Below, one piece after another: positions 37,614-45,684 of a DNA stretch of 64,000 bases. How positions within the stretch are numbered: the first letter of the stretch is position 1; the number at the start of each line of letters is the position of its first letter. A model generated the notes under the pieces. It was not told the origin of the DNA. It did not search any database and was given only the letters and a program-made list of their open reading frames with translations. A program made the position numbers and the translations under genes. The stretch comes from an uncultured Nitrospira sp. (GTDB taxonomy: Bacteria; Nitrospirota; Nitrospiria; Nitrospirales; Nitrospiraceae), in the NCBI GenBank assembly GCA_902500995.1, contig CABVSR010000001.1:1-64000 (forward strand), given 5' to 3'.

Positions 37614-38471
37614 TTAGCCCTCCGAACTGCGCTCCCGCTGCCATTCGATCCACGAGACGAACCATTCAAAATCCTGTTGGTAGGCCGCCCCGCTGAGATC
37701 GGGCGCCGCCTGCGTCTGTTCGAGTTGGGTATAGGTGCGCGGCCAGTTTTTCTGCCACCACGACTTCAGCTCGTCCGGCCCGTAAGGCTGCCCGTTAGGG
37801 TTAGCGATTCCAGCCGCCGCGCAAAGGCCCGCCACCAAGGGCCAATAGCGATCCTTGCCGATCCCGAGGCTCCGGAAGTGCTCGCGCAGCAGAAACACCA
37901 CCCACAATTCGGCGCTGTTTTTCTTGTTGTGCTTAAAAGGCTGGGTCTGGCGCAAAGGCACCGGATCGAAGGTTTTGATCACGGACGTATAATCGGGCCC
38001 CCCATAGCTGCCGGCCGATTCCGCAATCCCCTGCAGCATATTTGCCAGTTCGACCTCCACCATCGGTGGCCTGGCAGAGGGCGGCTCAGGCGTCCCGGCG
38101 CTGAGCGGATTGCTGGCCGTCAGCAGTTCGATCAGCGGCTTGAGTTCCCGCAAGCGCACGGCAGCCGCTTTGAGGATCTGTTCGGACTCCAGCCAGTAGT
38201 CCGGATCGCCCTTGGACGCCCGCTCCCGTCCTGCCGGGGGGAGTACCACGGGAATCCAATAGCGAACCAGCACAAAGAGGATGTATTCGACTTCCCCCCC
38301 AACTTGCACCACCCCGGCAAGCGCCTGACTGACTCCCATGGCCCGGCGAAAAAATGCTTCCACCCGATCTTCGACCTGCAGGCGGCGCCCCATCGCCTGC
38401 CACCATTGCTGCAAGGAAGACCAGTCCGCGGGGGAGACGTCCGGCATCGATCGGTTCCACAGGTGAGACAT
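37614..38471 (-). CDS. Hypothetical protein, about 285 aa
   Basis: A long soluble protein with Trp-rich patches (WWQAMG near the start; SWWQKNWPRTY near residue 240) and no recognised domain. The start is uncertain between 38555, 38471 and 38447; none has a strong ribosome binding site. Real because of its length and its position opposite a convergent gene. Confidence 0.6.
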   Translation of the reverse strand: MSHLWNRSMPDVSPADWSSLQQWWQAMGRRLQVEDRVEAFFRRAMGVSQALAGVVQVGGEVEYILFVLVRYWIPVVLPPAGRERASKGDPDYWLESEQILKAAAVRLRELKPLIELLTASNPLSAGTPEPPSARPPMVEVELANMLQGIAESAGSYGGPDYTSVIKTFDPVPLRQTQPFKHNKKNSAELWVVFLLREHFRSLGIGKDRYWPLVAGLCAAAGIANPNGQPYGPDELKSWWQKNWPRTYTQLEQTQAAPDLSGAAYQQDFEWFVSWIEWQRERSSEG

Positions 38472-38563
38472 TCGACTGGATAAACCGGCGGCATGGTACT
38501 GACTGCCAGGTCTGATTGCAACCGAGCCGCGCTGCTCAATGCATGCTTGAGGCACCAGAGAAC

Positions 38564-38592
38564 TTGACAGGGTGAAGGGGAAATCGCATAAC
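38564..38592 (+). promoter_or_regulatory. Candidate promoter of gpmA
   Basis: TTGACA (38564-38569), a 17-nt spacer and CATAAC (38587-38592). The leader would be about 40 nt and ends with AAGGAG before the ATG. Confidence 0.55.
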
Positions 38593-38638
38593 CTGTCGCG
38601 ACAAGGTCGTATCCCCTCGGATAAGGAGACGCAACACG

Positions 38639-39244
38639 ATGAGCAAACTGGTTCTCATTCGCCACGGCGAGTCGCAGTGGAATCTGGAAAACCGCTTCAC
38701 CGGCTGGGTGGATGTCCCCCTCTCGCCGAAGGGGATCGAAGAAGCGAAAGCCGCGGGCAAAAAACTGGCAGGGTTCACTTTCGATCGCGCCTTCTCCTCC
38801 GTGCTGGCCCGCGCCAACGAAACCTTGCGCTTCATTCTCGAAGCGATCGGGCAGACGGCCATTCCCGTTGAAAAGGACAAGGCGCTCAACGAACGCATGT
38901 ACGGCGAGCTGCAGGGTCTGAACAAGGCCGAAACGGCGAAAAAGTTCGGCGACGAGCAGGTGAAAATCTGGCGGCGCAGTTACGACGTGCGCCCTCCGGG
39001 AGGAGAAAGCCTGAAGGATACGGCGGAGCGGGTCCTCCCCTATTACGAGAGCCGCATTAAGCCCTATGTACTCAAAGGGGAAACCATCCTGATCGCCGCC
39101 CACGGCAACAGTTTGCGGGCGCTGGTGATGCAACTCGAACAGTTGACTCGCGAACAGGTGCTGGAACTCAACATTCCCACCGGCGCGCCCTTGCTCTATG
39201 AACTCGACAACAGCGGGAAGGTGCTGTCACATCGCTATCTGTAG
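38639..39244 (+). CDS. gpmA: 2,3-BPG-dependent phosphoglycerate mutase
   Basis: A 201-aa glycolytic mutase. [16 protein letters not shown] (residues 8-23) carries the phosphorylated His, [15 protein letters not shown] near 80 is the dPGM signature, and [15 protein letters not shown] near 150 holds the second His. At about 200 residues it is shorter than the usual 230-250, missing part of the C-terminal tail loop. AAGGAG stands upstream, after a good promoter. Confidence 0.94.
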   Translation: MSKLVLIRHGESQWNLENRFTGWVDVPLSPKGIEEAKAAGKKLAGFTFDRAFSSVLARANETLRFILEAIGQTAIPVEKDKALNERMYGELQGLNKAETAKKFGDEQVKIWRRSYDVRPPGGESLKDTAERVLPYYESRIKPYVLKGETILIAAHGNSLRALVMQLEQLTREQVLELNIPTGAPLLYELDNSGKVLSHRYL

Positions 39245-39336
39245 ACGCGAGCCATGCCCTGAGATCATCACGGTGCGGGAGGCGCCATCGGCGGCAGCTG
39301 AGTGGACGTGAACCGGCGACGCTCGCCGGGGAAGCC

Positions 39337-39831
39337 CTACACACACTGGCTCAGGAGTTCCTGATACTTATCCAGCGGGACGAGGTCAGGTAGTAAAACC
39401 AGCAGCTTCGGCCGATCTTCCGGCTGGATCAATCCCTCGGTTTCGAGCAGATCCGAGATTTCTTCAGACGCCGCCATCGCGCCGCCCTCGTAGTCTCCGA
39501 CCGGCGCATAGTGCGCGCGACGGTCTTCGACCTCATCGAGGTAGGCCTCCCATTTCACCGCCCCCAGTTTGTATTCCTTTTCCCAATCGGCGTGAATCAG
39601 GTCCATCACCCGGTGGAACACCAGGTCGCGATACTTGCGCGGAATGTGCGCATTGATGGCAGCCAGGACCCAGTAGAGCGTGAAAGACAGGACTTCGCGC
39701 GTCATGGCGTCTTCATGCGCTGCTTCTCCCTCAATCCCGTAGTCGCTCAACATCTCCACGGTAATCCGGCGCGGAATCAGCTTGTACAAGGCGTCGGCGG
39801 CCTCAGCCGGTGTCATGGATTCTCTTTTCAT
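39337..39831 (-). CDS. Hypothetical protein, 164 aa
   Basis: Starts at 39831 with GGAGG 6 nt upstream. The protein is helical and acidic (ASEEISDLLETEGLIQPEDRPKL near the end), with IPRRITVEMLSDYGIEGEAAHE in the N-terminal third. No domain recognised. The preceding frame to 39909 is unlikely to be translated. Confidence 0.65.
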   Translation of the reverse strand: MKRESMTPAEAADALYKLIPRRITVEMLSDYGIEGEAAHEDAMTREVLSFTLYWVLAAINAHIPRKYRDLVFHRVMDLIHADWEKEYKLGAVKWEAYLDEVEDRRAHYAPVGDYEGGAMAASEEISDLLETEGLIQPEDRPKLLVLLPDLVPLDKYQELLSQCV

Positions 39832-39922
39832 GCCGTCCCTCCCCCTCCCGGGAATCGCAGCATACTGGAGCCGCGCGCGCATTGACAACCCTGAGCCGCG
39901 CAAGGGCATGAGGCAGCGTCGC

Positions 39923-39951
39923 TTGTCCGGGGCAAGGGCCTATGCTACATA
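39923..39951 (+). promoter_or_regulatory. Candidate promoter of the outer-membrane protein gene
   Basis: TTGTCC (39923-39928), a 17-nt spacer and TACATA (39946-39951) preceded by TGC, an extended -10. The ATG at 39979 lies 27 nt downstream of the -10. Confidence 0.45.
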
Positions 39952-39978
39952 CAGACCATCATTTCGAACCCCGGGACA

Positions 39979-40530
39979 ATGAAAAGCTTACGTCAGATCC
40001 GGCGCCTTCTTGTCAGCCTCGCCCTGTTTGGAGTCCTGTGGCCCTGCGCCGCCCGATCCGCGGATCAGCAGGATCCACATTGGGGTTTTGCCACCGATCT
40101 CGGCCTCTGGACCGGAACGACGAATGATACGACCTTCGCGATGGGCTTCGGTCTCGACTACTACATGGACCCCAATTTTTCCTTCGGTGGAATGGCACTG
40201 TTCACCCCGGTTGGAGACCTTACGCAAGTCGGGGTGGCCGGTGTCGCCAAATATCATCTTCGCCTGAATGGGGGATTCAATCTCGTCCCCTTTGCGGGAC
40301 TCGGCATCCTCCATGCCGATCTCAATCGCGGCAGCGGCCCCTCCAAGGTCGATCGCAACGACACCAGCCATTTCATTCCACTCGGCATGTCGCTGGAATA
40401 TCAGGTCGGACCGAAGATCGCGTTTTCCACAACCCTCATGGTGAATCTGCATCGTATCAACCTGTCCCCGCCAGTCCCCGACGACAACAGCAGCGTGGCG
40501 CTGCTGTTCGGCATTCGCTGGGGGCCGTAG
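39979..40530 (+). CDS. Small outer-membrane beta-barrel protein
   Basis: A 183-aa protein with signal peptide (LLVSLALFGVLWPCAARSA). The mature part shows alternating hydrophobic strands (WGFATDLGLWTG, FSFGGMALFTPV, FNLVPFAGLGIL) and ends with an aromatic-rich strand (VALLFGIRW), the usual signature of an eight-stranded outer-membrane barrel. Role unknown. It is followed by the hairpin repeats. Confidence 0.75.
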   Translation: MKSLRQIRRLLVSLALFGVLWPCAARSADQQDPHWGFATDLGLWTGTTNDTTFAMGFGLDYYMDPNFSFGGMALFTPVGDLTQVGVAGVAKYHLRLNGGFNLVPFAGLGILHADLNRGSGPSKVDRNDTSHFIPLGMSLEYQVGPKIAFSTTLMVNLHRINLSPPVPDDNSSVALLFGIRWGP

Positions 40531-40583
40531 TCGTCATCCCGCCGATCGTGTGTTGCCTATGTGGTGGGGTGTGCTTTCCAAAC

Positions 40584-40759
40584 GCGGCAGCCGCTCAAAC
40601 GGGTTTCCAGCAAGGCCGCAGCCGAGCGAGGAGGCGAGGCGTACCCTTCTTACCCGCCCACCCCGAGCTTGCCGAGACAAGCTCTTTTCCCATGCGCGGG
40701 ACGTTGAGCCTTGGAGCGAGGTGAGAACGCAGCTGGGGAGCCGTTTCAGCGGCTGCCTC
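40584..40759. repeat. Hairpin-forming repeat, copy A
   Basis: An imperfect inverted repeat of about 175 nt. Its ends are GGCAGCCGCTCAAACGG (40586-40602) and the complement of the same sequence at 40741-40757, with one C/C mismatch. Inside is a hairpin GAGCTTG-N6-CAAGCTC (40665-40684) followed by TTTT, terminator-like on the plus strand. The core is shared with copy B (CAAACGGG, GAGGCGTAC, ACGTTGAG, GAGAACGCAG). Confidence 0.75.
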
Positions 40760-40760
40760 A

Positions 40761-40882
40761 GCGGATGTTCAAACGGGTCTTGCGGCCAGGCCGCAGCAAG
40801 TGAAGGGCCGAGGCGTACTGAGAAGTACGTTGAGGGCCTGAGCGCAGCGAGAACGCAGCCGCAAGCCCGTTTCAACATCCGC
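40761..40882. repeat. Hairpin-forming repeat, copy B
   Basis: A second copy of about 122 nt. Its ends are GCGGATGTTCAAACGGG (40761-40777) and the complement of it at 40866-40882, with a mismatch at the same place as in copy A. It contains a GGCC-rich palindrome (40782-40796) and a hairpin CGTACT-GAGA-AGTACG (40814-40829). It lies against the stop codon of the ATP-grasp gene. Confidence 0.75.
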
Positions 40883-41904
40883 TACGCGGCTTGGGCGGGA
40901 CGCCATCGAAGCCCCACCTGCAACAATTCCTGCAGCAGGTCTTTGTAGGCAAGGTCGGCTTTTTCGGCCGAGTCGGCGAAGTCTTCACCGCTGGCGATTT
41001 GGGGATTGGGATTGGCTTCGATCACATAGACGGTTCCCGCTTGATCCATTCGCATGTCGATACGGGCATAGCCGCTTAGTCCCAAGGCGCGATACACGCG
41101 TTTGGCCAGATGCTGGATATGGTCGACCACCCCGTCCGGCAAATTCCTCGCTTCGCAGGAACGGATGCCGTATTTGTCCTGGTACTTGCGACTCCATTTC
41201 ACCCGCTGAGTCGCGATGCGCCGCGCCTCGTCCGGCATCTTGTCCATCACCAATTCCCAAACCGGAAACACCTGCAAATGCGCATTGCCCATGACGCCGA
41301 CATACAATTCACGCCCCTCGATATAGCGTTCAACGAGCGCGCCGGTTCCTACACTGTCATGAATGAAGGCCACCCGCTCGCGCAACTTCTCATCGTCCTC
41401 GACGATGGAGGCTTGCGAAATGCCCAGCGAAGCTTCTTCGGTGATCGACTTCACGATCAAGGGAAACGGAAGGTACTTGGGCCGCCGTACCATGCGGTGA
41501 AGGGGGACCACCATAAATTCCGGATAGGGAATCCGGTGGTACGACATCACTTGCTTGGCGAGAGCCTTGTCCCTCGCCAGCATGAGCCCGCGCGGATTGC
41601 AGCCGGTGTAGGGAATCCGCATCAATTCGAGATACGACACGACATTCTGATCGTACACCGCCATGCCGTCGAACTCCTCCAGCAGGTTGAAGGCGATGTG
41701 CGGCTTCCAATCCTCTACCGCCGCGCGGATGACTTCCAAGTCACTTTTCACGCCCAGCGCCTGCACGTCGTGCCCGAGTTTGCGTAAGGTCGAAACCACG
41801 TCGTATTCGGTTCTCCACGCAGCCGTTTCCAGATCCTGCCCGTTGAGCTGTTCCGGAGGGACCAGATCCTTATGCATGAGCACGAGCACGCGCATTCGTC
41901 TCAT
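40882..41904 (-). CDS. ATP-grasp ligase, D-Ala-D-Ala-ligase-like
   Basis: A 340-aa ATP-grasp protein. The N-terminal part has VLVLMHKDLVPPEQL and YTGCNPRGLMLARDKALAKQV near residue 99; the nucleotide-binding part has FPLIVKSITEEASLGISQ near 150; and the metal-binding end is ARIDMRMDQAGTVYVIEANPNPQ near 290. This is the fold of D-Ala-D-Ala ligase and other peptide ligases, but the N-terminal substrate region differs. Its ATG overlaps the stop of the zinc-peptidase gene by 4 nt, so the two form a coupled pair. An amide-bond-forming enzyme acting on an unknown peptide or amino acid is likely. Confidence 0.85.
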   Translation of the reverse strand: MRRMRVLVLMHKDLVPPEQLNGQDLETAAWRTEYDVVSTLRKLGHDVQALGVKSDLEVIRAAVEDWKPHIAFNLLEEFDGMAVYDQNVVSYLELMRIPYTGCNPRGLMLARDKALAKQVMSYHRIPYPEFMVVPLHRMVRRPKYLPFPLIVKSITEEASLGISQASIVEDDEKLRERVAFIHDSVGTGALVERYIEGRELYVGVMGNAHLQVFPVWELVMDKMPDEARRIATQRVKWSRKYQDKYGIRSCEARNLPDGVVDHIQHLAKRVYRALGLSGYARIDMRMDQAGTVYVIEANPNPQIASGEDFADSAEKADLAYKDLLQELLQVGLRWRPAQAA

Positions 41905-42962
41905 AACGCCACCTTATGTCTCCCGCTGTGCAGATAGTTCATGGTCTGCACGGTCAGCAGTATCGCGAAGTCGAGTTTGGCCTGCTCCTTCTGCTGGGTC
42001 AGGTGCAGCTTCGACGCATGGCACCGTTCGATCATCCCTTCAAGCACTTGATCGATCGTGTAGTGATATTCGCCCGTCCACTCGGCGACCCGGCGGCGAA
42101 TCTCTTTCCTCGTGCGGCGGAGAAACTCGGCAGCGCTGGGGTTTTTGGCGTAGGCAGGGGCGGCCGAAAACAACTTGTTCAGGTCCGTGTCGTAGGAGGG
42201 GGCCCGGCCGATTCCGTAGTGCTTCCGCTTCTCCTCGTAATGATCGCGCAGCGTCTTATAAATGCGCGGCAACGGATCGAGCTGCTGCCGGCCCGTGACC
42301 ATCGGCGCGGCCCCGGCCAGTTCACCCATGAGCCGTTCCATGAAATCCAGCTTCTTCATGACCGGCCATCCGCGGTACCGGTCTCTCCATTGCGACCCGG
42401 AGTCCAGCCACACGGCAAACGTTTCGGCAAAATCCTCGTCCGGATGGCTCTGGGCGTACCAGACATCGAGATGGCGCACGAAACTCCGGCTATAGGGCCG
42501 CGGAGTGTAATATTCCGGATAGGGCTGGGAGGAACGGCCGAAGAGTTTCTGCCGTCGCCGGCGGCGCCGCAGCAAGAAGGCGTTTTCAATCGCATGCCCG
42601 GCCTCATGGCGCAGGATGCGCATGCACCAGTCGTGCGTGCCGCCTTCCACTTCCAACATCTGGCTGGCTTCCAACTTCGCCAATCGCGGATGCGCAAGAT
42701 AGAAGGGCACGGCAATACCGGGCACTCCGTCAGGCGTAAACCATTCATCCGACAACCAGAAGTGCGGCCTGAAGACCAGCCCGCGCCCGTCCAATTCTCG
42801 ATAGAGTTGTTCGATCGGCTGCTGATAGAAGGTGCCGTCAAGGCGCAGATCGAGATCGCACATGCGCAGGTCGAGTAACTGCTCGTCGGCCCACTCTGCC
42901 CACAGGGGTGCCGCCTCGCCCGTCCCGGGGCTCTGTCGTCGATGAATCTGTGTACGCCCCAT
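41901..42962 (-). CDS. Putative zinc metallopeptidase (Peptidase_Mx-like)
   Basis: A 353-aa protein. The zinc motif [11 protein letters not shown] is near residue 125, and a second acidic part [15 protein letters not shown] near 180 supplies further ligand or catalytic residues, in the pattern of the 'putative zinc-binding metallopeptidase' family. A Lys/Arg-rich loop ([13 protein letters not shown]) lies between. No signal peptide, so it is probably cytoplasmic. It is translated together with the ATP-grasp gene downstream. A TATAGT extended -10 at 43011-43016 may be its promoter. Confidence 0.82.
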   Translation of the reverse strand: MGRTQIHRRQSPGTGEAAPLWAEWADEQLLDLRMCDLDLRLDGTFYQQPIEQLYRELDGRGLVFRPHFWLSDEWFTPDGVPGIAVPFYLAHPRLAKLEASQMLEVEGGTHDWCMRILRHEAGHAIENAFLLRRRRRRQKLFGRSSQPYPEYYTPRPYSRSFVRHLDVWYAQSHPDEDFAETFAVWLDSGSQWRDRYRGWPVMKKLDFMERLMGELAGAAPMVTGRQQLDPLPRIYKTLRDHYEEKRKHYGIGRAPSYDTDLNKLFSAAPAYAKNPSAAEFLRRTRKEIRRRVAEWTGEYHYTIDQVLEGMIERCHASKLHLTQQKEQAKLDFAILLTVQTMNYLHSGRHKVAL

Positions 42963-43010
42963 CGTTCAACCAGCAAAAAGCCCCGTCCGGCGCCATTTTG
43001 TGCTGTTTCA

Positions 43011-43016
43011 ACTATA
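43011..43016 (-). promoter_or_regulatory. Extended -10 of the metallopeptidase/ATP-grasp pair
   Basis: On the minus strand TATAGT preceded by TGC, within the 11-mer TGCTATAGTTG (43009-43019). The same 11-mer stands upstream of pal (51231-51241). Confidence 0.45.
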
Positions 43017-43155
43017 GCAGCTCACAAGAATTGCGCTGCCGATCTGCGGCCCGGTCTCTTCTCTGATCAGGGAAAACCCTCGGGTCTTGTGCCTCTGGCG
43101 AGGGTCGGTGTGCGGCGAAGTCTTCCGCCTATCCCATTCGCAACCTGTCTTGAGA

Positions 43156-43161
43156 TAGAAT
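43156..43161 (+). promoter_or_regulatory. Candidate -10 of ttcA
   Basis: TAGAAT ends 8 nt before the ATG at 43170. It shares TAGAATGCCG with the trmI start. The -35 position is poor. Confidence 0.3.
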
Positions 43162-43169
43162 GCCGGACC

Positions 43170-44042
43170 ATGCAACCGATCGGCACAGGATCCAGTCCGT
43201 CACGCGTACGCCCGTCACAGTCCGAGGATCTCGAACGCCTGGAGATCCGCCTCTGCCGTCTCATGGGGCAGGCTATCGCCGATTACCGCATGATCGAGGA
43301 CGGCGACAAGGTCATGGTGTGCTTGTCGGGAGGAAAAGACAGTTACGGCCTGTTGGACATTCTGCTGTCGCTCCGCAGCCGCGCACCGATTCATTTTGAG
43401 ATCGTCGCCGTGAATCTGGATCAAAAGCAGCCCGGATTCCCGGCGCATGTACTCCCGGAATATCTGACACGGCGCGGCGTGCCGTTTCACATTGAAACCC
43501 GCGATACCTATTCCGTGGTGAAACGCTTGATCCCGGAAGGCCAGACGACCTGTTCGCTCTGTTCCCGCCTCCGCCGTGGCCACCTCTATCGCCTCGCCAC
43601 GGAATTAGGCGCCACCAAAATCGCGCTGGGCCACCATCGTGACGACATTCTGGAGACCTTGCTGTTGAATCTCTTCTTCACCGGCAAGATGAAGGCAATG
43701 CCGCCGAAGCTGCGCTCAAAGAGCGGGCGCCACGTGGTCATTCGGCCCTTGGCCTATGTGAAGGAGGCCGACCTGGCCCGTTTTGCCGACTTGATGCAGT
43801 TTCCGATCATCCCTTGCGACCTCTGCGGTTCGCAGGAAGACCTGAAACGAAAACAGGTCAAACAGATGCTGCAAGACTGGAATCAGCGCTTTCCCGGCTC
43901 CAACGACAGCATGTTCGCCGCGCTCGGGAACATCGCTCCGTCGCTGCTCCTGGATCGCTCGCTCTTCAACTTCGCCGATCTTAAGGCTGATACAGCCTCG
44001 CCCGCAGAAGCGGTGAGCGATGCGGAGGAAGACCTGTTGTAG
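43170..44042 (+). CDS. ttcA: tRNA 2-thiocytidine biosynthesis protein TtcA
   Basis: A 290-aa PP-loop thiouridylase-family protein that thiolates C32 of certain tRNAs using an Fe-S cluster. It has the PP-loop [15 protein letters not shown] near residue 51, the CSLC pair near 131, and a third Cys in IPCDLCGSQ near 223. The start at 43170 fits the family; the frame upstream to 42942 crosses the divergent promoter. No ribosome binding site; a -10-like box ends 8 nt upstream. Confidence 0.95.
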   Translation: MQPIGTGSSPSRVRPSQSEDLERLEIRLCRLMGQAIADYRMIEDGDKVMVCLSGGKDSYGLLDILLSLRSRAPIHFEIVAVNLDQKQPGFPAHVLPEYLTRRGVPFHIETRDTYSVVKRLIPEGQTTCSLCSRLRRGHLYRLATELGATKIALGHHRDDILETLLLNLFFTGKMKAMPPKLRSKSGRHVVIRPLAYVKEADLARFADLMQFPIIPCDLCGSQEDLKRKQVKQMLQDWNQRFPGSNDSMFAALGNIAPSLLLDRSLFNFADLKADTASPAEAVSDAEEDLL

Positions 44043-44057
44043 GAACTGAGGAGGAGA

Positions 44058-44201
44058 TCAGACGCGTTGGCGCAGATGGGTGCGCCGGCCGCACCGCAGA
44101 CAGCGGTAAGGATAGTAGCCGATCAGGAAAAAGAGAAAATCCAGCAGCCCTTGGCGGCGTGAACGTTTGGTATAACCCGAGCACTTACCGCAGTACGACA
44201 T
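44058..44201 (-). CDS. Zinc-ribbon microprotein, 47 aa (paralogue 1)
   Basis: A 47-aa open frame with ATG and TGA. Four Cys at C4, C7, C34 and C37 (YCGKC and RCLRC), with a hydrophobic middle (FLFFLIGYYPY) and a basic C-terminus. It is 23/47 identical by eye to the neighbour at 44380-44523, with the same length and the same Cys positions, so both are very likely genes. A TTGCAT/TAGGAT promoter (44250-44279) lies upstream. Function unknown. Confidence 0.72.
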   Translation of the reverse strand: MSYCGKCSGYTKRSRRQGLLDFLFFLIGYYPYRCLRCGRRTHLRQRV

Positions 44202-44249
44202 TTCCACCACCCGCTTGCGCAAAAGCCATCCGTGACCACCGAAGGAAGA

Positions 44250-44279
44250 ATCCTACTGAAAGACCCTAGGTACATGCAA
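44250..44279 (-). promoter_or_regulatory. Candidate promoter of zinc-ribbon paralogue 1
   Basis: On the minus strand TTGCAT (44274-44279), an 18-nt spacer and TAGGAT (44250-44255), giving a leader of about 42 nt. Confidence 0.45.
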
Positions 44280-44379
44280 GTCCAGTTTGCACGACGCGTC
44301 CCTCGTCGAGAGGCCGAAGCTCTGTGACACATGGGCACAGAGCCGTCCCGACTTGGCACAGAACGTTTCCCGACAGGCA

Positions 44380-44523
44380 TCAGGCGCGGCGGCGCAAACG
44401 GAAGCGGTAAAGGCAGAGGGTGCATCGAAACGGATAGAAGCCGATCATACGCATTACGAAATCACGCCAGCCATGACGCGTCACCCGCTTGGCGCTGCCG
44501 GAGCACATTGGACAATAGACCAT
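44380..44523 (-). CDS. Zinc-ribbon microprotein, 47 aa (paralogue 2)
   Basis: A 47-aa open frame with ATG and TGA. Cys at C4, C7, C34 and C37 (YCPMC and RCTLC), as in paralogue 1. Conserved positions include CSG after the first pair, KR at 12-13, DF at 21-22, IG and YP before the second pair. The tandem pair is separated by 178 nt, so paralogue 1 may have its own promoter. No Shine-Dalgarno is clear here. Confidence 0.68.
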   Translation of the reverse strand: MVYCPMCSGSAKRVTRHGWRDFVMRMIGFYPFRCTLCLYRFRLRRRA

Positions 44524-44647
44524 GGAGACCGTCGCGGCGCGCCTTTCTGCCTCGCATCAGGTAAGATGAGCCCCGTGCGGGGGAGCTGAGTGTGAAACAG
44601 TTTGCGCGTGGACGCAAGTCCCAACTGAGGGAGGCCGGACGGCAGGC

Positions 44648-45085
44648 ATGAATCGGGCGACCCAGTCCTCCCGGCAGGGAGCCGAGCCTCCGCTCTGGTC
44701 CATCGCGGCTGCAGCAGCGGTCATTCTGTTAACGCCGATGCTGCTGTATTCTCTCGCACCGGACGGACCGATTCGCGAGGGCGATACGGTCTTCTCCACG
44801 GGGGCCCATAAGGTGCCACTCTTTAAGCCGGCGCAGCATCGCCAGGCCGGCTACGATTCCACCTGCCTCTTGGACCCGAAGGATCCGATGATTGTCCTCC
44901 ACGCGCCGGCCGAGGGATCGGATGAAGAGGGCATCATTGCGCAGGTCCAAGGCAAAAACACCATCGAATGGCCCTTTTGCCCGCCCCAGGCGGAACTTCT
45001 CGTCAAACCCCACCAGGTCACGCAGCAACCCAGCGTGATCAAAGATCTGCGGGACGGCCTCATGAGGCTGCTCAAGTCTTCCTAG
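44648..45085 (+). CDS. Hypothetical membrane-anchored protein, 145 aa
   Basis: One N-terminal membrane segment (IAAAAAVILLTPMLLYSLA) and a soluble part of about 110 residues with two Cys and VFSTGAHKVPLF near residue 48. Probably exported and anchored. No family recognised. It is convergent with msrA. Confidence 0.65.
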   Translation: MNRATQSSRQGAEPPLWSIAAAAAVILLTPMLLYSLAPDGPIREGDTVFSTGAHKVPLFKPAQHRQAGYDSTCLLDPKDPMIVLHAPAEGSDEEGIIAQVQGKNTIEWPFCPPQAELLVKPHQVTQQPSVIKDLRDGLMRLLKSS

Positions 45086-45107
45086 CTCGATCCCGTCGCA
45101 GGCAAGC

Positions 45108-45653
45108 TCACCCTTTCCGCAATGCCAGAAACCGCTCGCGGAATTTCGCCACCTTCGGCCCAACCACATACGTGCAGTAGCCCTCGTGGGGATTGCGCGC
45201 AAAATATTCCTGGTGGTACGCCTCGGCTTCAAACCACCGGGTCGCGGGCACCACTTCAGTGACGACCGGATTGGGATACAGGCGTTCGTGATTCACAGCG
45301 GCGATCATTTCCTGCGCCGCCTGCTGCTGTTCTGGCCCGTGATAGAAAATCGCCGAACGATACTGGGTGCCGACATCGTTTCCTTGCCGATTCCGGGTCG
45401 TCGGGTCGTGGATCACGAAAAATATCTCGAGAAGCTGCCGAAAGCTGACCACGGCAGGGTCAAACGTCACCCGCACCGCTTCGGCATGCCCCGTTCGCCC
45501 CCCACAGACCTGTTCATAGGTCGGCTCGTCCACCTGCCCGCCGATATAACCCGATTCAACCGACTGCACACCGTTGACCTGGTCATAGACCGCTTCCAAA
45601 CACCAAAAGCAGCCGCCCGCCAGAGTCGCTATCTCCATCCCCGCCTGCGCCAT
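45108..45653 (-). CDS. msrA: Peptide methionine sulfoxide reductase A
   Basis: A 181-aa MsrA that reduces methionine-S-sulfoxide. The catalytic GGCFWCLEA is at residues 13-21, with GYIGG near 36, GRTGHAEAV near 52 and YHQEYFARNP near 148. The start at 45653 has GAGG 5 nt upstream; the long upstream frame is not needed. It follows zwf by 31 nt, so an NADPH-forming enzyme and a repair enzyme share a transcript. Confidence 0.95.
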   Translation of the reverse strand: MAQAGMEIATLAGGCFWCLEAVYDQVNGVQSVESGYIGGQVDEPTYEQVCGGRTGHAEAVRVTFDPAVVSFRQLLEIFFVIHDPTTRNRQGNDVGTQYRSAIFYHGPEQQQAAQEMIAAVNHERLYPNPVVTEVVPATRWFEAEAYHQEYFARNPHEGYCTYVVGPKVAKFRERFLALRKG

Positions 45654-45684
45654 TATGACCTCGCTGTTGACTCCCGGCCGCCGC

